Shown one piece after another: positions 37,224 through 46,863 of a stretch of 64,000 bases of DNA; position 1 is the first letter of the stretch; every line of letters begins with the position of its first letter. Source of the stretch: Brachynemurus nebulosus (Eukaryota; Arthropoda; Insecta; Neuroptera; Myrmeleontidae); contig JAPWDM010000001.1 in assembly GCA_035578155.1 (NCBI GenBank), positions 159,871,498-159,935,497 on the forward strand, in the 5' to 3' direction. A program made the position numbers and the translations under genes. The notes below the pieces were generated by a model, which saw only the letters and a list, made by a program, of their open reading frames with translations, did no database searches and was not told the DNA's origin.

Positions 37224-38193
37224 ATAAAACAGATGGGTAATATTGATTCTTCTTAATACATTGTCGTCATTTTTGTAAAAAAGTATATGACATAGGTATA
37301 ATAATAATAAAGAAAATTCACAAATTACGTATTGGACACACATTAAATCAGGATTCCTAGTCGCTAGAACTTTCTACAAGTTCCAAAATAAAATTTAAAT
37401 ACATTTTTTTATCTAAAAATAGATAGATAACTATATTATTTGACAAGAGCATTAGTTTACCTCGCCCAAAATTGTTATCGTAAGAAATAAATAAATATTA
37501 TAGTCCAATGTTTCACAAACGAGGTTTAAAATTTAACCAATTCAGTGCCATTGGCATGCTAACATGCCAAAGGAAATAAAGAGAGAAATATATCTGACAA
37601 TAAAAGACAACACTATCTTTCGAAAGCCATAAATCTAATAATTTTGACAATTTTATTTAAGCATCAACCGAATTATTTAGATTGAAAAACATTGTTTTTC
37701 AGTTCCATAATAAAATTAAATTAGTAATATACTAAAAATCCACAGTAGGGTTATTTTTCTAATATAAATTTTTTTCCAGTAAACGTTAAATAGAAGGTGA
37801 ATTAATACCTTTCTACTTGCCCAACATGCTTTAAAATAAAATAGTAATAATTAAAAAGAATATTGTGAATAATTTAACATTTAGATATTTAGAACAATAT
37901 GTAAAAGTTGCTTATGATTTATTGAATGTCTTAACATAACTCGATTTATAGTGTACCTACTAAGAGGTACCTCGTATTATAGTGTACCTACTAAGAGTTC
38001 GTATTCTTGTTGACAAAAAATTTTTCCAAGGTGGTTTGACCTTTAACACAGGGAAGACCTACTGACTAATTGTAATATCAATATGTATATTTACACTGCT
38101 GATCCGATTAAGAGAAAGAAAAAGGTGTATATTGGTCACACAGATATAAAAAAAACATCAGGAATTTTTTGAGTAAACAAATCATTATGTATG
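37224..38193. other. Unassigned sequence
   Basis: Contains a short direct duplication of TAGTGTACCTACTAAGAG (37,950-38,000). Otherwise nothing recognised. Confidence 0.4.
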
Positions 38194-38195
38194 TA

Positions 38196-38397
38196 TACAG
38201 GGTGGAATTTAGTAACTCATACCTTTTGGTGCATTTCGATAAAATTTTACGATGATTTAATACAAAATTTGTCGGAAACAACATAGCTATGTTTTAAGCT
38301 GTTTTTTCCGACAAATACCTAAATACATAGCTAAATCATCGTAAAATTTTATCGAAATTCACCAAAAGGTAAAGAGTTATTAAAATTCCACCCTGTA
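38196..38397. mobile_element. 202-bp mariner-type MITE
   Basis: Starts TACAGGGTGG and ends CCACCCTGTA, flanked by TA on both sides. The arms pair for roughly 85 bases (CGATAAAATTTTACGATGAT against ATCATCGTAAAATTTTATCG), so most of the element folds on itself. No coding capacity. Confidence 0.85.
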
Positions 38398-38399
38398 TA

Positions 38400-39991
38400 C
38401 ATACATTCCATACTGTTACTGTCACACATCGTCATGCTAGGTAATTACCTCTCTCTCCCTTGTTGGTGTACGTATTTTATGGATGAGAAAATTTAATGTT
38501 GTAACAGTATTCAATTACACGAAACATTACTGCTTCATCCCCTTTATTGTTGAGGTGGTGACTAACGTAAGAGTTTGGAATTCTCTTTTCGAAAACTAAA
38601 AAAGTACAGTTCATGCTCAAAATACATCAAAAGAAGTCTTGAAAATATAGTTATAGTTTACCAAGACGCATCGTTTGGTGCAAAAAAAAAAACACACATA
38701 GCATTAACCCAACCCGTTGAAATCTAATCTTGAAGTTTACGTTTAGAACAGAAACAACACATGTGAATCAGTTGTAATACAACTGATTCATTGTCAATTG
38801 ACAATACAACTGTTGCATTGTGTTGACTATGAAGATGAGTGAGGCTGATGTGACCACAATCGTACATGAAGTTTAATGATTACGCTTATTTTAATAAATG
38901 TTCTTTTTTCGAAATAGGTCGATGTTAATGTTCCTGTTAATCATTTTTTTGTTATTCCTTCTTTTGAAAGCAATAAAAGTTTAAAAAAAGGAGTTAATGC
39001 GTTACTTTTGTTGTAGAAAACAATTTCCTGCAGAAACAACACATGTGAATATATTTTGTTTACAACGTATAATTTTTTCAGATTTCTAACGCACAAATTG
39101 TGTGAGCTGCACAGTTTTTTGTTGTTTACTCAAAATTTTAAAAATGTAACATATGTGTTGTTTCTGAAATAACTGATTCAATTAACGACTCGGATTAAAT
39201 ATTATATAAATTTTAACACAATCATTTTTTTAAATTTTTCAAGAAAACTTAGCTTATTTACTATTAGTTTAATTTACGTGATAATTTCCGTAAGAAAACA
39301 AAAAAATAAATTAAAATTTCGAATCGCGGATAAACCAACCCCAGGACAATCAAGAGTTGACTATATGGAATATAATCAATTGTATTTATTGCACTCTAAG
39401 AAAAATGAAAAAAAATACAATGTGGTATCTACGGACCAGTATGATACATAGATATGGTACGATGCAATCATTTTTCCAGTAAATATGTATGTTTTAAATG
39501 TCAGGTAGCCAATGTAAGATAAAACAGGAAATTACTGTTTTCAAAATGCCACAAATAATAATATAGGTAAGATAGATTTGTATACAACGTGTCCCGTTTT
39601 TTATGGTTTTGCACGTAAGCTGCATGAAGAAATGAAAGAAATTGATATACCTATCTGATTTTAAAGAAGAGATTAAATATAAATATAGCTCAGAGCTTTC
39701 TAGCTATGAACAACAAGTACACTTCAATTTCTTTATGTGTCCGCTTACGGGGCTGTAGGAGAATATAATTCTAAGAATTCCTATACCCCCACTTGTACTA
39801 AGTAGTCGACCGCCGTAACTCGCACTTCCACTACTTTTCAAGCGTGTGACTGTATACTTACTTATATTTAGAGCCCAGACGTTTAGTGTATTATAAATCA
39901 TCTGTCAAAAAATTGATTATTCTTCAGGAGCGTAAAAACAAGTACGGGGGTCTAGATATGACAATAAACTGTAAATTTAAAACCTATATAA
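38400..39991. other. Unassigned sequence with a weak inverted pair
   Basis: CAGAAACAACACATGTGAA at about 38,750 and 39,032 is matched inverted by ACATATGTGTTGTTTCTGA near 39,150, possibly an old element. An unrelated palindrome (TCATTGTCAATTGACAAT) lies near 38,790. No gene. Confidence 0.35.
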
Positions 39992-40229
39992 CGTAAAAGC
40001 CCCCATTATGGAATAGTATCTAATACTAGAACAGTTTTGACATTTACATATTAATGAAGTTATTTCTGAAAGAAACGTCTGATAACAAAAATTATTATTA
40101 ATAGAATGATTGTTTTTCAATTTAAATTCACCTCGCATTTAATGTTTCCTTACTTAATTAAAGAAATAAATATGTAAATGTCAAAACTGTTCCAGTATTA
40201 GATACCGTTCCATAATGGGGGCTTTTACG
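39992..40229. mobile_element. 238-bp MITE
   Basis: Starts CGTAAAAGCCCCCATTATGG and ends CCATAATGGGGGCTTTTACG. The arms continue inward for about 60 bases (AGAACAGTTTTGACATTTAC). Flanks show no certain target duplication. A partial relative lies at 33,370-33,560. Confidence 0.8.
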
Positions 40230-40814
40230 CTAGTCATTTAAGACTTTTAACTGTTATTATATTTGTTGGACGACCAACAGAAAAGGAAATATTTGCAAAA
40301 GAAGCATATTCAGGGTTTTCAATCTCGAATAACCGTTTTAATCAACTATTTTTTATTTGTTTATTAATTTTAATAGTAATGTAAAGATCTACACTAATAT
40401 ACTATCAGACTAGTATTTTTTTAAAGTGAAAGTTTAACGACATTTTGCAATATTTTCTATGGCTTCGTACCTTACTGGTCCACTTTCACTGTGTTTAAAA
40501 TCGGCAAATAGATACCGAATTAAAAAACTAACTAGGTGAAATTATTTATTAGAAAATGCTCTATAAAAAAGCTAAGAAGCACTTTTCTATTTGAATGCAA
40601 AATAGAAAAGTTATATGGGTGGAAAGTTTCTTACGCTTTGGCTAGTTAGCTTTTCTTACCATAATTTCTAAAATATTAACTTTTCGCCAAAATGTTTCAA
40701 ATAAAAGTTATATATAATTATATAATCTACAAAAAAGTTCCTTATAAAATTTTTGTCAGATTCGCGGTTACAGAGCTAATTGAGTAAATATTTTTGACCT
40801 TCAAATCATCTTTG
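40230..40814. other. Unassigned sequence
   Basis: No recognisable feature. Confidence 0.35.
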
Positions 40815-41082
40815 ACCAGTTTTCGAGGTCGGTCCGCGCAATCGAACAAGAGATGGTCTGGCCGACAAAGCATTTTAGTAACTTCGAATGGTAAACTATT
40901 AAATGAAAAATGAATTTTTTTTTAAATCGATGGGTAAGGGCGCCTCGAAAAATTCGCGCCACTTTTCGAGGTCGGCCAGCGTAACCAGACAAGAGATGGT
41001 CTGGCCGGCAAAGCATTTTAGTAACTTCGAATGGTAAACTATTAGATGAAAAATTAAATTTTCTTCAAATCGATGGGTAAAC
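40815..41082 (-). repeat. Two direct units of about 142 bp
   Basis: TTTTCGAGGTCGG...AAGAGATGGTCTGGCCG...AAAGCATTTTAGTAACTTC...AAATCGATGGGTAA occurs twice. Both units are open in the same minus-strand frame, each encoding HLIVYHSKLLKCF, GQTISC and ADLE-type words. Whether this frame was ever translated is unknown; I do not recognise the peptide. Confidence 0.7.
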
Positions 41083-41758
41083 ACTTTCTTATTACCGCCT
41101 CTCGGTCTAATAGTATGAATGTCCTAACTCATATTCGAATTGTTGATCATGCGGTGATCAAAAAAATACATTTTAATTTATTGATGTTTGTTGTGTATTT
41201 ATGAAATATCTCCTCTTAAAATTTTACAGAACTACGCTTCTTTAAATAATTGTTTTTAATTTTTGCCATCAAGAAAAAAGAATTTTTTTATGGGATTGTT
41301 TATATAATATAAATATAGTTGGACAAAACAAGATCTGTCCGTTCGTGGCGCAAGTGATGTTACAAACTTTATTTAGCAGATTATACTAATTATCAATTTG
41401 TATAAACAAAATATACCTGAATAGCATCGTTTTCATTAAACATCAACACCAATGTTCCGGTCTCATAACGAGAGACTGAAATGAATTTTTTTCGGTCATG
41501 GAAAGGAAATGTTTACAATACAAATATAAATCGACGGACTCATAACGAGCGGACTCATAATGAAAGTCGGCTGTAATTTTATCATTTCAAAAAGTTGAAT
41601 TCTGTTTATACAGACAACAGTCGTAAGTCGTAACAACAAAAAAGCGTTGACAATTTTTTATTTCTTAAAATTTTAAAAAAATTATCCCTACGAAAAAGGT
41701 TCTAAATTGATTTTTTGCGAAATGAAGAAAAGAATTGTACCTTATAAAAAAATTTTGC
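41083..41758. other. Unassigned sequence
   Basis: GGACTCATAACGAG-like words recur a few times near 41,460-41,560. Nothing else is recognised. Confidence 0.35.
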
Positions 41759-41890
41759 TTGGTTATAAATATTTGCGGCTTCTAGAGACTACAAGACAAA
41801 TTTCTATCATAGTCTTGAATCCATCAAATTTTATCAAGTTTTACCACAATAATGGCTGTAATAGCTGAATTTTCCATTCGAAAATTCGTT
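41759..41890 (-). mobile_element. Family A 5'-end fragment
   Basis: The minus strand reads AACGAATTTTCGAATGGAAA, then TTCAGCTATTACAGCC, matching family A 5' ends, again after a run of T's. Confidence 0.6.
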
Positions 41891-42149
41891 AAAAAGGGGC
41901 TCCCACCATACGTTTTATTATATCTCTTTAATAAAACATCGAATTCTCTTGAGACTATTATTCACTTCAATTCCCAGTTTAACGTTATGTTAATTACACA
42001 ACATTAACTGTTTGTATTTTTTTTTTAATTGCGTTAAATTCAATTATAATTTTATGAATTGTAATTATCAACGTATTCGAATTTTTATTTAACAACTGAT
42101 GCAGAGCAACATCGAGGAGGTGCACTAAATGAACTAATTTTTATCACTC

Positions 42150-42323
42150 ACACGAGAGGTTTGTATTTTTTCGAATAAATGTGGGGTTGTCTAACGAAAA
42201 TTTGTTGCCCAGCAATTTAACGAGAAAAACTGTCAGTTAACAAAAACGCGACAGCGAAGGTGAAGCTATACAGTAAGATAATTTAACAAATAAAGTAAAT
42301 CAGCATAATTCATACTACCTATT
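42150..42323. mobile_element. Target repeat T1, left part, split by the LINE
   Basis: ACGAGAGGTTTGTATTTTTT, TAACGAAAATTTGTTGCC and AGCATAATTCATA align with the repeat at 62,195-62,460. The alignment resumes at 49,232-49,380 on the far side of the LINE. Its last 12 bases (42,312-42,323) are one copy of the LINE target duplication. Confidence 0.8.
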
Positions 42324-42350
42324 TTTTTTTTTTTATTTTTTTTTTTGATT
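42324..42350 (-). other. A-rich 3' tail of the LINE
   Basis: On the plus strand this is an almost pure T run with one A and a terminal GATT-like break, directly adjoining the target duplication. Confidence 0.85.
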
Positions 42351-42523
42351 AAAATTGGGGTACTGCTGCCGGTGGATGGCGCGGTCAGCAGCACCCGGCG
42401 GCATCGCCAACAGAGGGCATGCGCCGCCATAAACGGTAAAGATAAAAACATACACAAAACAGACAGGAACACATAAATGCACTAGACAACGGACAAACAT
42501 ACACATGATAAAAACCAACGATG

Positions 42524-43020
42524 AGCCCTGCCATCCCAGGGCTTAAAAGGAGTGGACAGACCTTAGTGACGGTACGATAAGTACTAGACAGAGCGTCCGG
42601 TCACCAAGGCCTGGAAGCCATCGCTGGAACTCCCTCCGAGGCGTAAAAGGCCCCGGAGTGGAGGAACCTGACTAGAAACACACAATGACTAGAATTATAA
42701 ATCACAGAAGTAATCACAGATAAAACTTATTGCGTCGCTGGGGAGCCACAGGCCCACCAGTGACGCAATAAGGGGTTAAAACAATACCGCTGTAGAGCCA
42801 TAACAACAGGCCTACAGCGGCATAACAAAATATCACAGAAAGTAAAAACAAATGATGTACCACCTCGGGTGTAAAAGGCCTTCGGTGGTACATCGATAAA
42901 AAACAATAACGAAAACAAATAACAACGTATAAATAACGAAGTACTACTAAGGGTGTAAAAGGCCCTTAGTGGCATAACAACAATACTAAAAGTACCCTGC
43001 CAGACCAGCTGGAGCAGGGT
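42524..43020 (-). other. Chain of eight stem-loops in the LINE 3' UTR
   Basis: Inverted arms (plus-strand positions): 42,524-530/42,537-543; 42,561-570/42,600-609; 42,634-641/42,651-658; 42,729-741/42,757-769; 42,787-795/42,812-820 (perfect); 42,854-864/42,884-894 (perfect, 11 bp); 42,943-952/42,962-971; 42,992-999/43,013-020 (perfect). The loops of three share GTAAAAGG, and TTAAAAGG follows the first. The stem sequences differ from one another, so this is not a simple tandem duplication. A role in RNA recognition or stability is inference. Confidence 0.75.
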
Positions 43021-43162
43021 ATAGGCAATAAATACATAAATAAATAAGACGCACACAAAGCATTTTGAACACAAAATTAAATTAAAACAAGGCTAAAAAT
43101 AAAGTTTAAAATATCGGGGGAGACAAAACGAGACGACTTGTAAAATCTGAGATGTAAAGCCC

Positions 43163-46100
43163 CTACAGTCTCTGAAGAAGGTTCGAATTTCGGAGAAATT
43201 CAAGCATCTTTCTTTCAGAGACTGCATCGTAAGCTAAAGCTTCGGCTACACTATTGGGGAGCTGCAACCTCTGGCGCAATGGCTCAAAGGTTACACATTC
43301 CTCAACTATATGCCTCACGGTCAGCGCCGTCCCGCAGGCGGCGCACCTTGGCTGATCCTCACCGGCGAGAAGATGACGATGTGTTAACGCCGTGTGGCCC
43401 AAGCGTAAACGTGTCAGGGCCACACTCTCTCGCCGGCTCAGATTTACAGGTGCCGGAGTTCTTCGGACCTCAGGTTTCACCTGTCTGAGCTTAGCCGTGA
43501 GGTTGTTCCACTCACGTTGCCATTTATGTTCGATCGCGGATCTAATGCACACTCTCAGATTCTCTGGGCGTATGGCAATGTCCTGTGGCTCACCGACTTC
43601 GGCTGCGTGACGTGCTGCCTGGTCGGCGAGTTCATTGCCAGGTATCCCCACATGTCCGGGAATCCAAAAGAAGGTGATAGACTTTTGGCGGAGCATGTAG
43701 AGACACGTTCGGATGTTCTGCACCAGTGGATCGATGGTATGAGAGTGGCAGATCGCTTGCAACGCGCTCAACGAGTCGGAACAAATGAGGAATGCGCTGT
43801 CTTCGGATGTTTGACAGAATCGCAGGGTTTGCAGAATAGCAAATAATTCTGCAGTATACACAGAGGCCTGGGGAGGAAGTGACCAAGCGTGAGGATCGTC
43901 ACGAATGACGATGGCACTTCCAACACCCGTAGCTGTTTTGGAACCATCTGTGTATACGCAGAGAGAGTCAAGTTCGCTAATGATCTCATAAAAGCGGGCT
44001 CGATATTCGATTGAACTGGTCTCCTCCTTGTTGAGACCAGTCAGGTCGAAACGACACCTTACGTTAGGGATCAGCCAAGGAGGTGCTTCCATAGGACGTT
44101 TGGGAAGTACCTTAGCGAACTGTAAGTGCAGACTCTCTAATAACTCCTGCGTTCGAACGGCCACTGGTCGACTTATGGTGGGACGTCGACCGTAGAGCCC
44201 CTGTAAACGGTATCTGAATAGAGTCGGGTGGTTTATATGTGAAGGTGTTGCATATATCCCCGCCGCATAATTGAGCAAGAGACGCTCACGTCTCAGTCGC
44301 AGCGGAGGAAGACCCGACTCTACGCAGAGGCTCATAGAAGGGCTCGTTCGAAATGCTCCCGTAGCCAGTCGTATGCCTGCATGGTGAACAGGATCTAGGA
44401 GTAAGAGCGCAGACGCCCGGGCGGAGGAGTAAGCAATGCTGCCGTAATCAATCCTAGTCAGAACTAGCGATTGATACAGGCGAAGCAACGACTCCCGGCC
44501 CGCACCCCACGATGCACCAGCCAAGCACTTAAGCATGTTTATTGTCCTGCGACAACTCGCAGCTAAGGCTTGGAGGTGTGGGCGCCACGTAAGTTGTTTA
44601 TCAAATATGAGTCCTAGAAACCTGACGCTATCAACGCACTGGAGATTGGATCCTTTCAATGTGAGAACAGGATCCGGATGTGCGTTGCGCTTTCTGCAGA
44701 AGTGTACCACCGATGTTTTTTGAGGTGAGAAGCGAAAACCAAGAGCTTCTGCAGAAGTCACCACTTCGTTGATGCCTTGTTGCAGCCGTTGTTGAATATC
44801 CTCGATGGAGTCGGCTGCATAAAAAATGGTGAGATCATCAACGTACAAGCAACGACGAATTGGGGCTGAAGCTGCAATATGACTGACTGCGATGGAGAAC
44901 AAGGTGACACTAATGGTGGAGCCTTGAGGAACACCATTCTCCTGGGTATGGGCCTCAGACTCAGTGTCACCTACCCGGACACGAAAAGAACGGTCAGTCA
45001 GAAAACTTTTTACGAACTGAGGGAGGTTACCTCTTAAACCCCAGTCGTGCAGCTTCTTGAGAATGCCATACCTCCAGGTCATATCATAAGCTTTCTCCAA
45101 ATCGAAAAACACGGCCACGAGGTGTTTTCGTTGAAGAAAGGCGTCTTGAATGGCATTCTCGAGGCGAACAAAATGGTCCGTAGTCGAATGGTATCGGCGG
45201 AACCCACATTGATGTTTAGGAATGAGATTGTGGGATTCCAGCCACCAGACGAGACGGTTGTTCACCATTTTTTCCAATACCTTGCTGAAACAGCAAGTCA
45301 AGGATATTGGACGGTAGCTAGATAGTTGCGATGAATCTTTACCCTCTTTTAGCAGCGGAATGATGGTAGCTTCCCGCCACTGCGGAGGGTAAACGCCTTG
45401 CCTAAAAATTTCGTTGTACAGATCCAGTAACCTACACTTACCAGGATAAGGCAGGTTCCGGATCATGGCGTAGGGGATCTCATCAGGTCCAGGGGAGGTG
45501 TCCCCAGATCCCCGAAGCGCCTCCAGTAATTCTTGCATAGAAAACGGTTGGTTATACTGGAGGGATTCATCTGAGAAAAAATCAAGATCATTTTGTTCGT
45601 GTTCGATCTTGATCCGCAGGAAGTTCGGGTCATAATTCTGGGAGCCACTGACGCGCTCAAAGTGCTTAGCTAAGCAATTAGCTATTTCCGCGCGTTCAGT
45701 GATGTTCCGACCGTCGACGACGAGAAGGGAGGGCATAGGCGAACGGGAGGATTTCCCAGTAATGGCCCTCACTCTTCTCCATACCTCTGAGGTGGTGGTG
45801 GAGGTATTAATGGCCGAAACATATTGCTCCCATGATAGCCTCTTTTGCTCTTTAATTGTTCTTTTGCATCGTGCTTGAGCACGCTTGTAGGCTATCACAT
45901 TTTCCTGCGTGGGGCGACGTCTGAGTTCGTTGTACGCCCGCTTTTTCTCTGCAACTGCTACACTCACGACTTCATTCCACCATGGTACACGACGTTTGGG
46001 TGGAGTGTTGGACAACTTTGGAATACTCTTATATGCTGCTTCATTGACACTGGAGGACATTTTCTCCACATCATCTTCTACGTCTCCAGTCAGCTCGGGT

Positions 46101-46825
46101 GTACGGAATGAATCAGCGTACATTTCCCAATCAGCTTGACGGAGACGCCATCTCGGCGAAGATGATTGTGGAGTCATCGGCGTGGTACTATTCAATATAA
46201 TGGGAATATGGTCACTACCGTATGAGTCAGACGCCAGCGTCCACTCATAACGGTGTGCCATGACCGGTGAGCAGAGTGATAAGTCAATAGCCGACAACTC
46301 ACCGGTTCTTGCATTAATAAAAGTACCTTCACCGGAATTCAACAAGACCGTTTCAGACTCATCTAGAAAACGTTCGATGAGTCTTCTACGGGCGTCTCTT
46401 GTGCTACAGCTCCACATAGGGCTGTGAGCATTGAAATCTCCTAGTAACAAAAATGGACGTGGTAACTGTAAGGTAAGCTCGGTCAAGGATTCGACATTCC
46501 AGTCGAAGTCTGGTAGGTAGACCGAGCATACTGTGAACTGGGGCGGTTTCATTAAACGAATTGCGATAGCTTGTAGGGGAGTGTTTAATGGATGGTCCCG
46601 GAAAGGGACGCCATCTTTTATCAAGATGGCAACACCCCCCCTCGCCCGGATGTCTGGCTGTACATTATGCCGGCGGATATGATAATTTTTTATTGAAAAT
46701 TGTTCCGCCGGCTTTAAATGGGTCTCTTGAAGGCACACGCACATAGGCGTGTGCTCAGCCAGAAGCATCTGCAATTCACAGTAATGGTGCTTAACACCAT
46801 TACAGTTCCACTGTACGATAGCCAT
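43163..46825 (-). CDS. LINE ORF2: endonuclease, reverse transcriptase, RNase H
   Basis: This 1,220-residue frame carries out target-primed reverse transcription in the nucleus. Residues 1-215 are an AP-like endonuclease with N7, E34, Y103, D130, N132, D181, D205 and H206 present. Residues about 440-750 are the reverse transcriptase, including SPGPDEIP, YRPISLT, FDLEKAYD, GVPQGS and YVDD (661-664). Residues about 955-1,080 are RNase H with D960, E993, D1017 and D1068. A CCHC motif (CAAC...H...C) follows near the C-terminus. EN-RT-RNase H order with YVDD and a QWNCNG/CLQETHLK start fits the I clade. It begins 38 nt after the ORF1 stop; the first ATG keeps the endonuclease's N-terminal strand, so I accept it. 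No stop or frameshift is visible, so it may still encode active protein. Confidence 0.93.
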   Translation of the reverse strand: MAIVQWNCNGVKHHYCELQMLLAEHTPMCVCLQETHLKPAEQFSIKNYHIRRHNVQPDIRARGGVAILIKDGVPFRDHPLNTPLQAIAIRLMKPPQFTVCSVYLPDFDWNVESLTELTLQLPRPFLLLGDFNAHSPMWSCSTRDARRRLIERFLDESETVLLNSGEGTFINARTGELSAIDLSLCSPVMAHRYEWTLASDSYGSDHIPIILNSTTPMTPQSSSPRWRLRQADWEMYADSFRTPELTGDVEDDVEKMSSSVNEAAYKSIPKLSNTPPKRRVPWWNEVVSVAVAEKKRAYNELRRRPTQENVIAYKRAQARCKRTIKEQKRLSWEQYVSAINTSTTTSEVWRRVRAITGKSSRSPMPSLLVVDGRNITERAEIANCLAKHFERVSGSQNYDPNFLRIKIEHEQNDLDFFSDESLQYNQPFSMQELLEALRGSGDTSPGPDEIPYAMIRNLPYPGKCRLLDLYNEIFRQGVYPPQWREATIIPLLKEGKDSSQLSSYRPISLTCCFSKVLEKMVNNRLVWWLESHNLIPKHQCGFRRYHSTTDHFVRLENAIQDAFLQRKHLVAVFFDLEKAYDMTWRYGILKKLHDWGLRGNLPQFVKSFLTDRSFRVRVGDTESEAHTQENGVPQGSTISVTLFSIAVSHIAASAPIRRCLYVDDLTIFYAADSIEDIQQRLQQGINEVVTSAEALGFRFSPQKTSVVHFCRKRNAHPDPVLTLKGSNLQCVDSVRFLGLIFDKQLTWRPHLQALAASCRRTINMLKCLAGASWGAGRESLLRLYQSLVLTRIDYGSIAYSSARASALLLLDPVHHAGIRLATGAFRTSPSMSLCVESGLPPLRLRRERLLLNYAAGIYATPSHINHPTLFRYRLQGLYGRRPTISRPVAVRTQELLESLHLQFAKVLPKRPMEAPPWLIPNVRCRFDLTGLNKEETSSIEYRARFYEIISELDSLCVYTDGSKTATGVGSAIVIRDDPHAWSLPPQASVYTAELFAILQTLRFCQTSEDSAFLICSDSLSALQAICHSHTIDPLVQNIRTCLYMLRQKSITFFWIPGHVGIPGNELADQAARHAAEVGEPQDIAIRPENLRVCIRSAIEHKWQREWNNLTAKLRQVKPEVRRTPAPVNLSRRESVALTRLRLGHTALTHRHLLAGEDQPRCAACGTALTVRHIVEECVTFEPLRQRLQLPNSVAEALAYDAVSERKMLEFLRNSNLLQRL

Positions 46826-46863
46826 TTCTGTTACTACTTAGGGTTGCTCCCTAGGAAGTGTGG

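Noticed and set aside
43160..43195. CTGAAGAAGG as a further hammerhead core
   Set aside because: No GAAA or stem III follows; it lies at the 3' end of ORF2.
43279..46139. Many plus-strand open frames of 60-110 codons across the LINE
   Set aside because: They lie antisense to ORF2, which has clear domain content, and carry no recognisable motif of their own.
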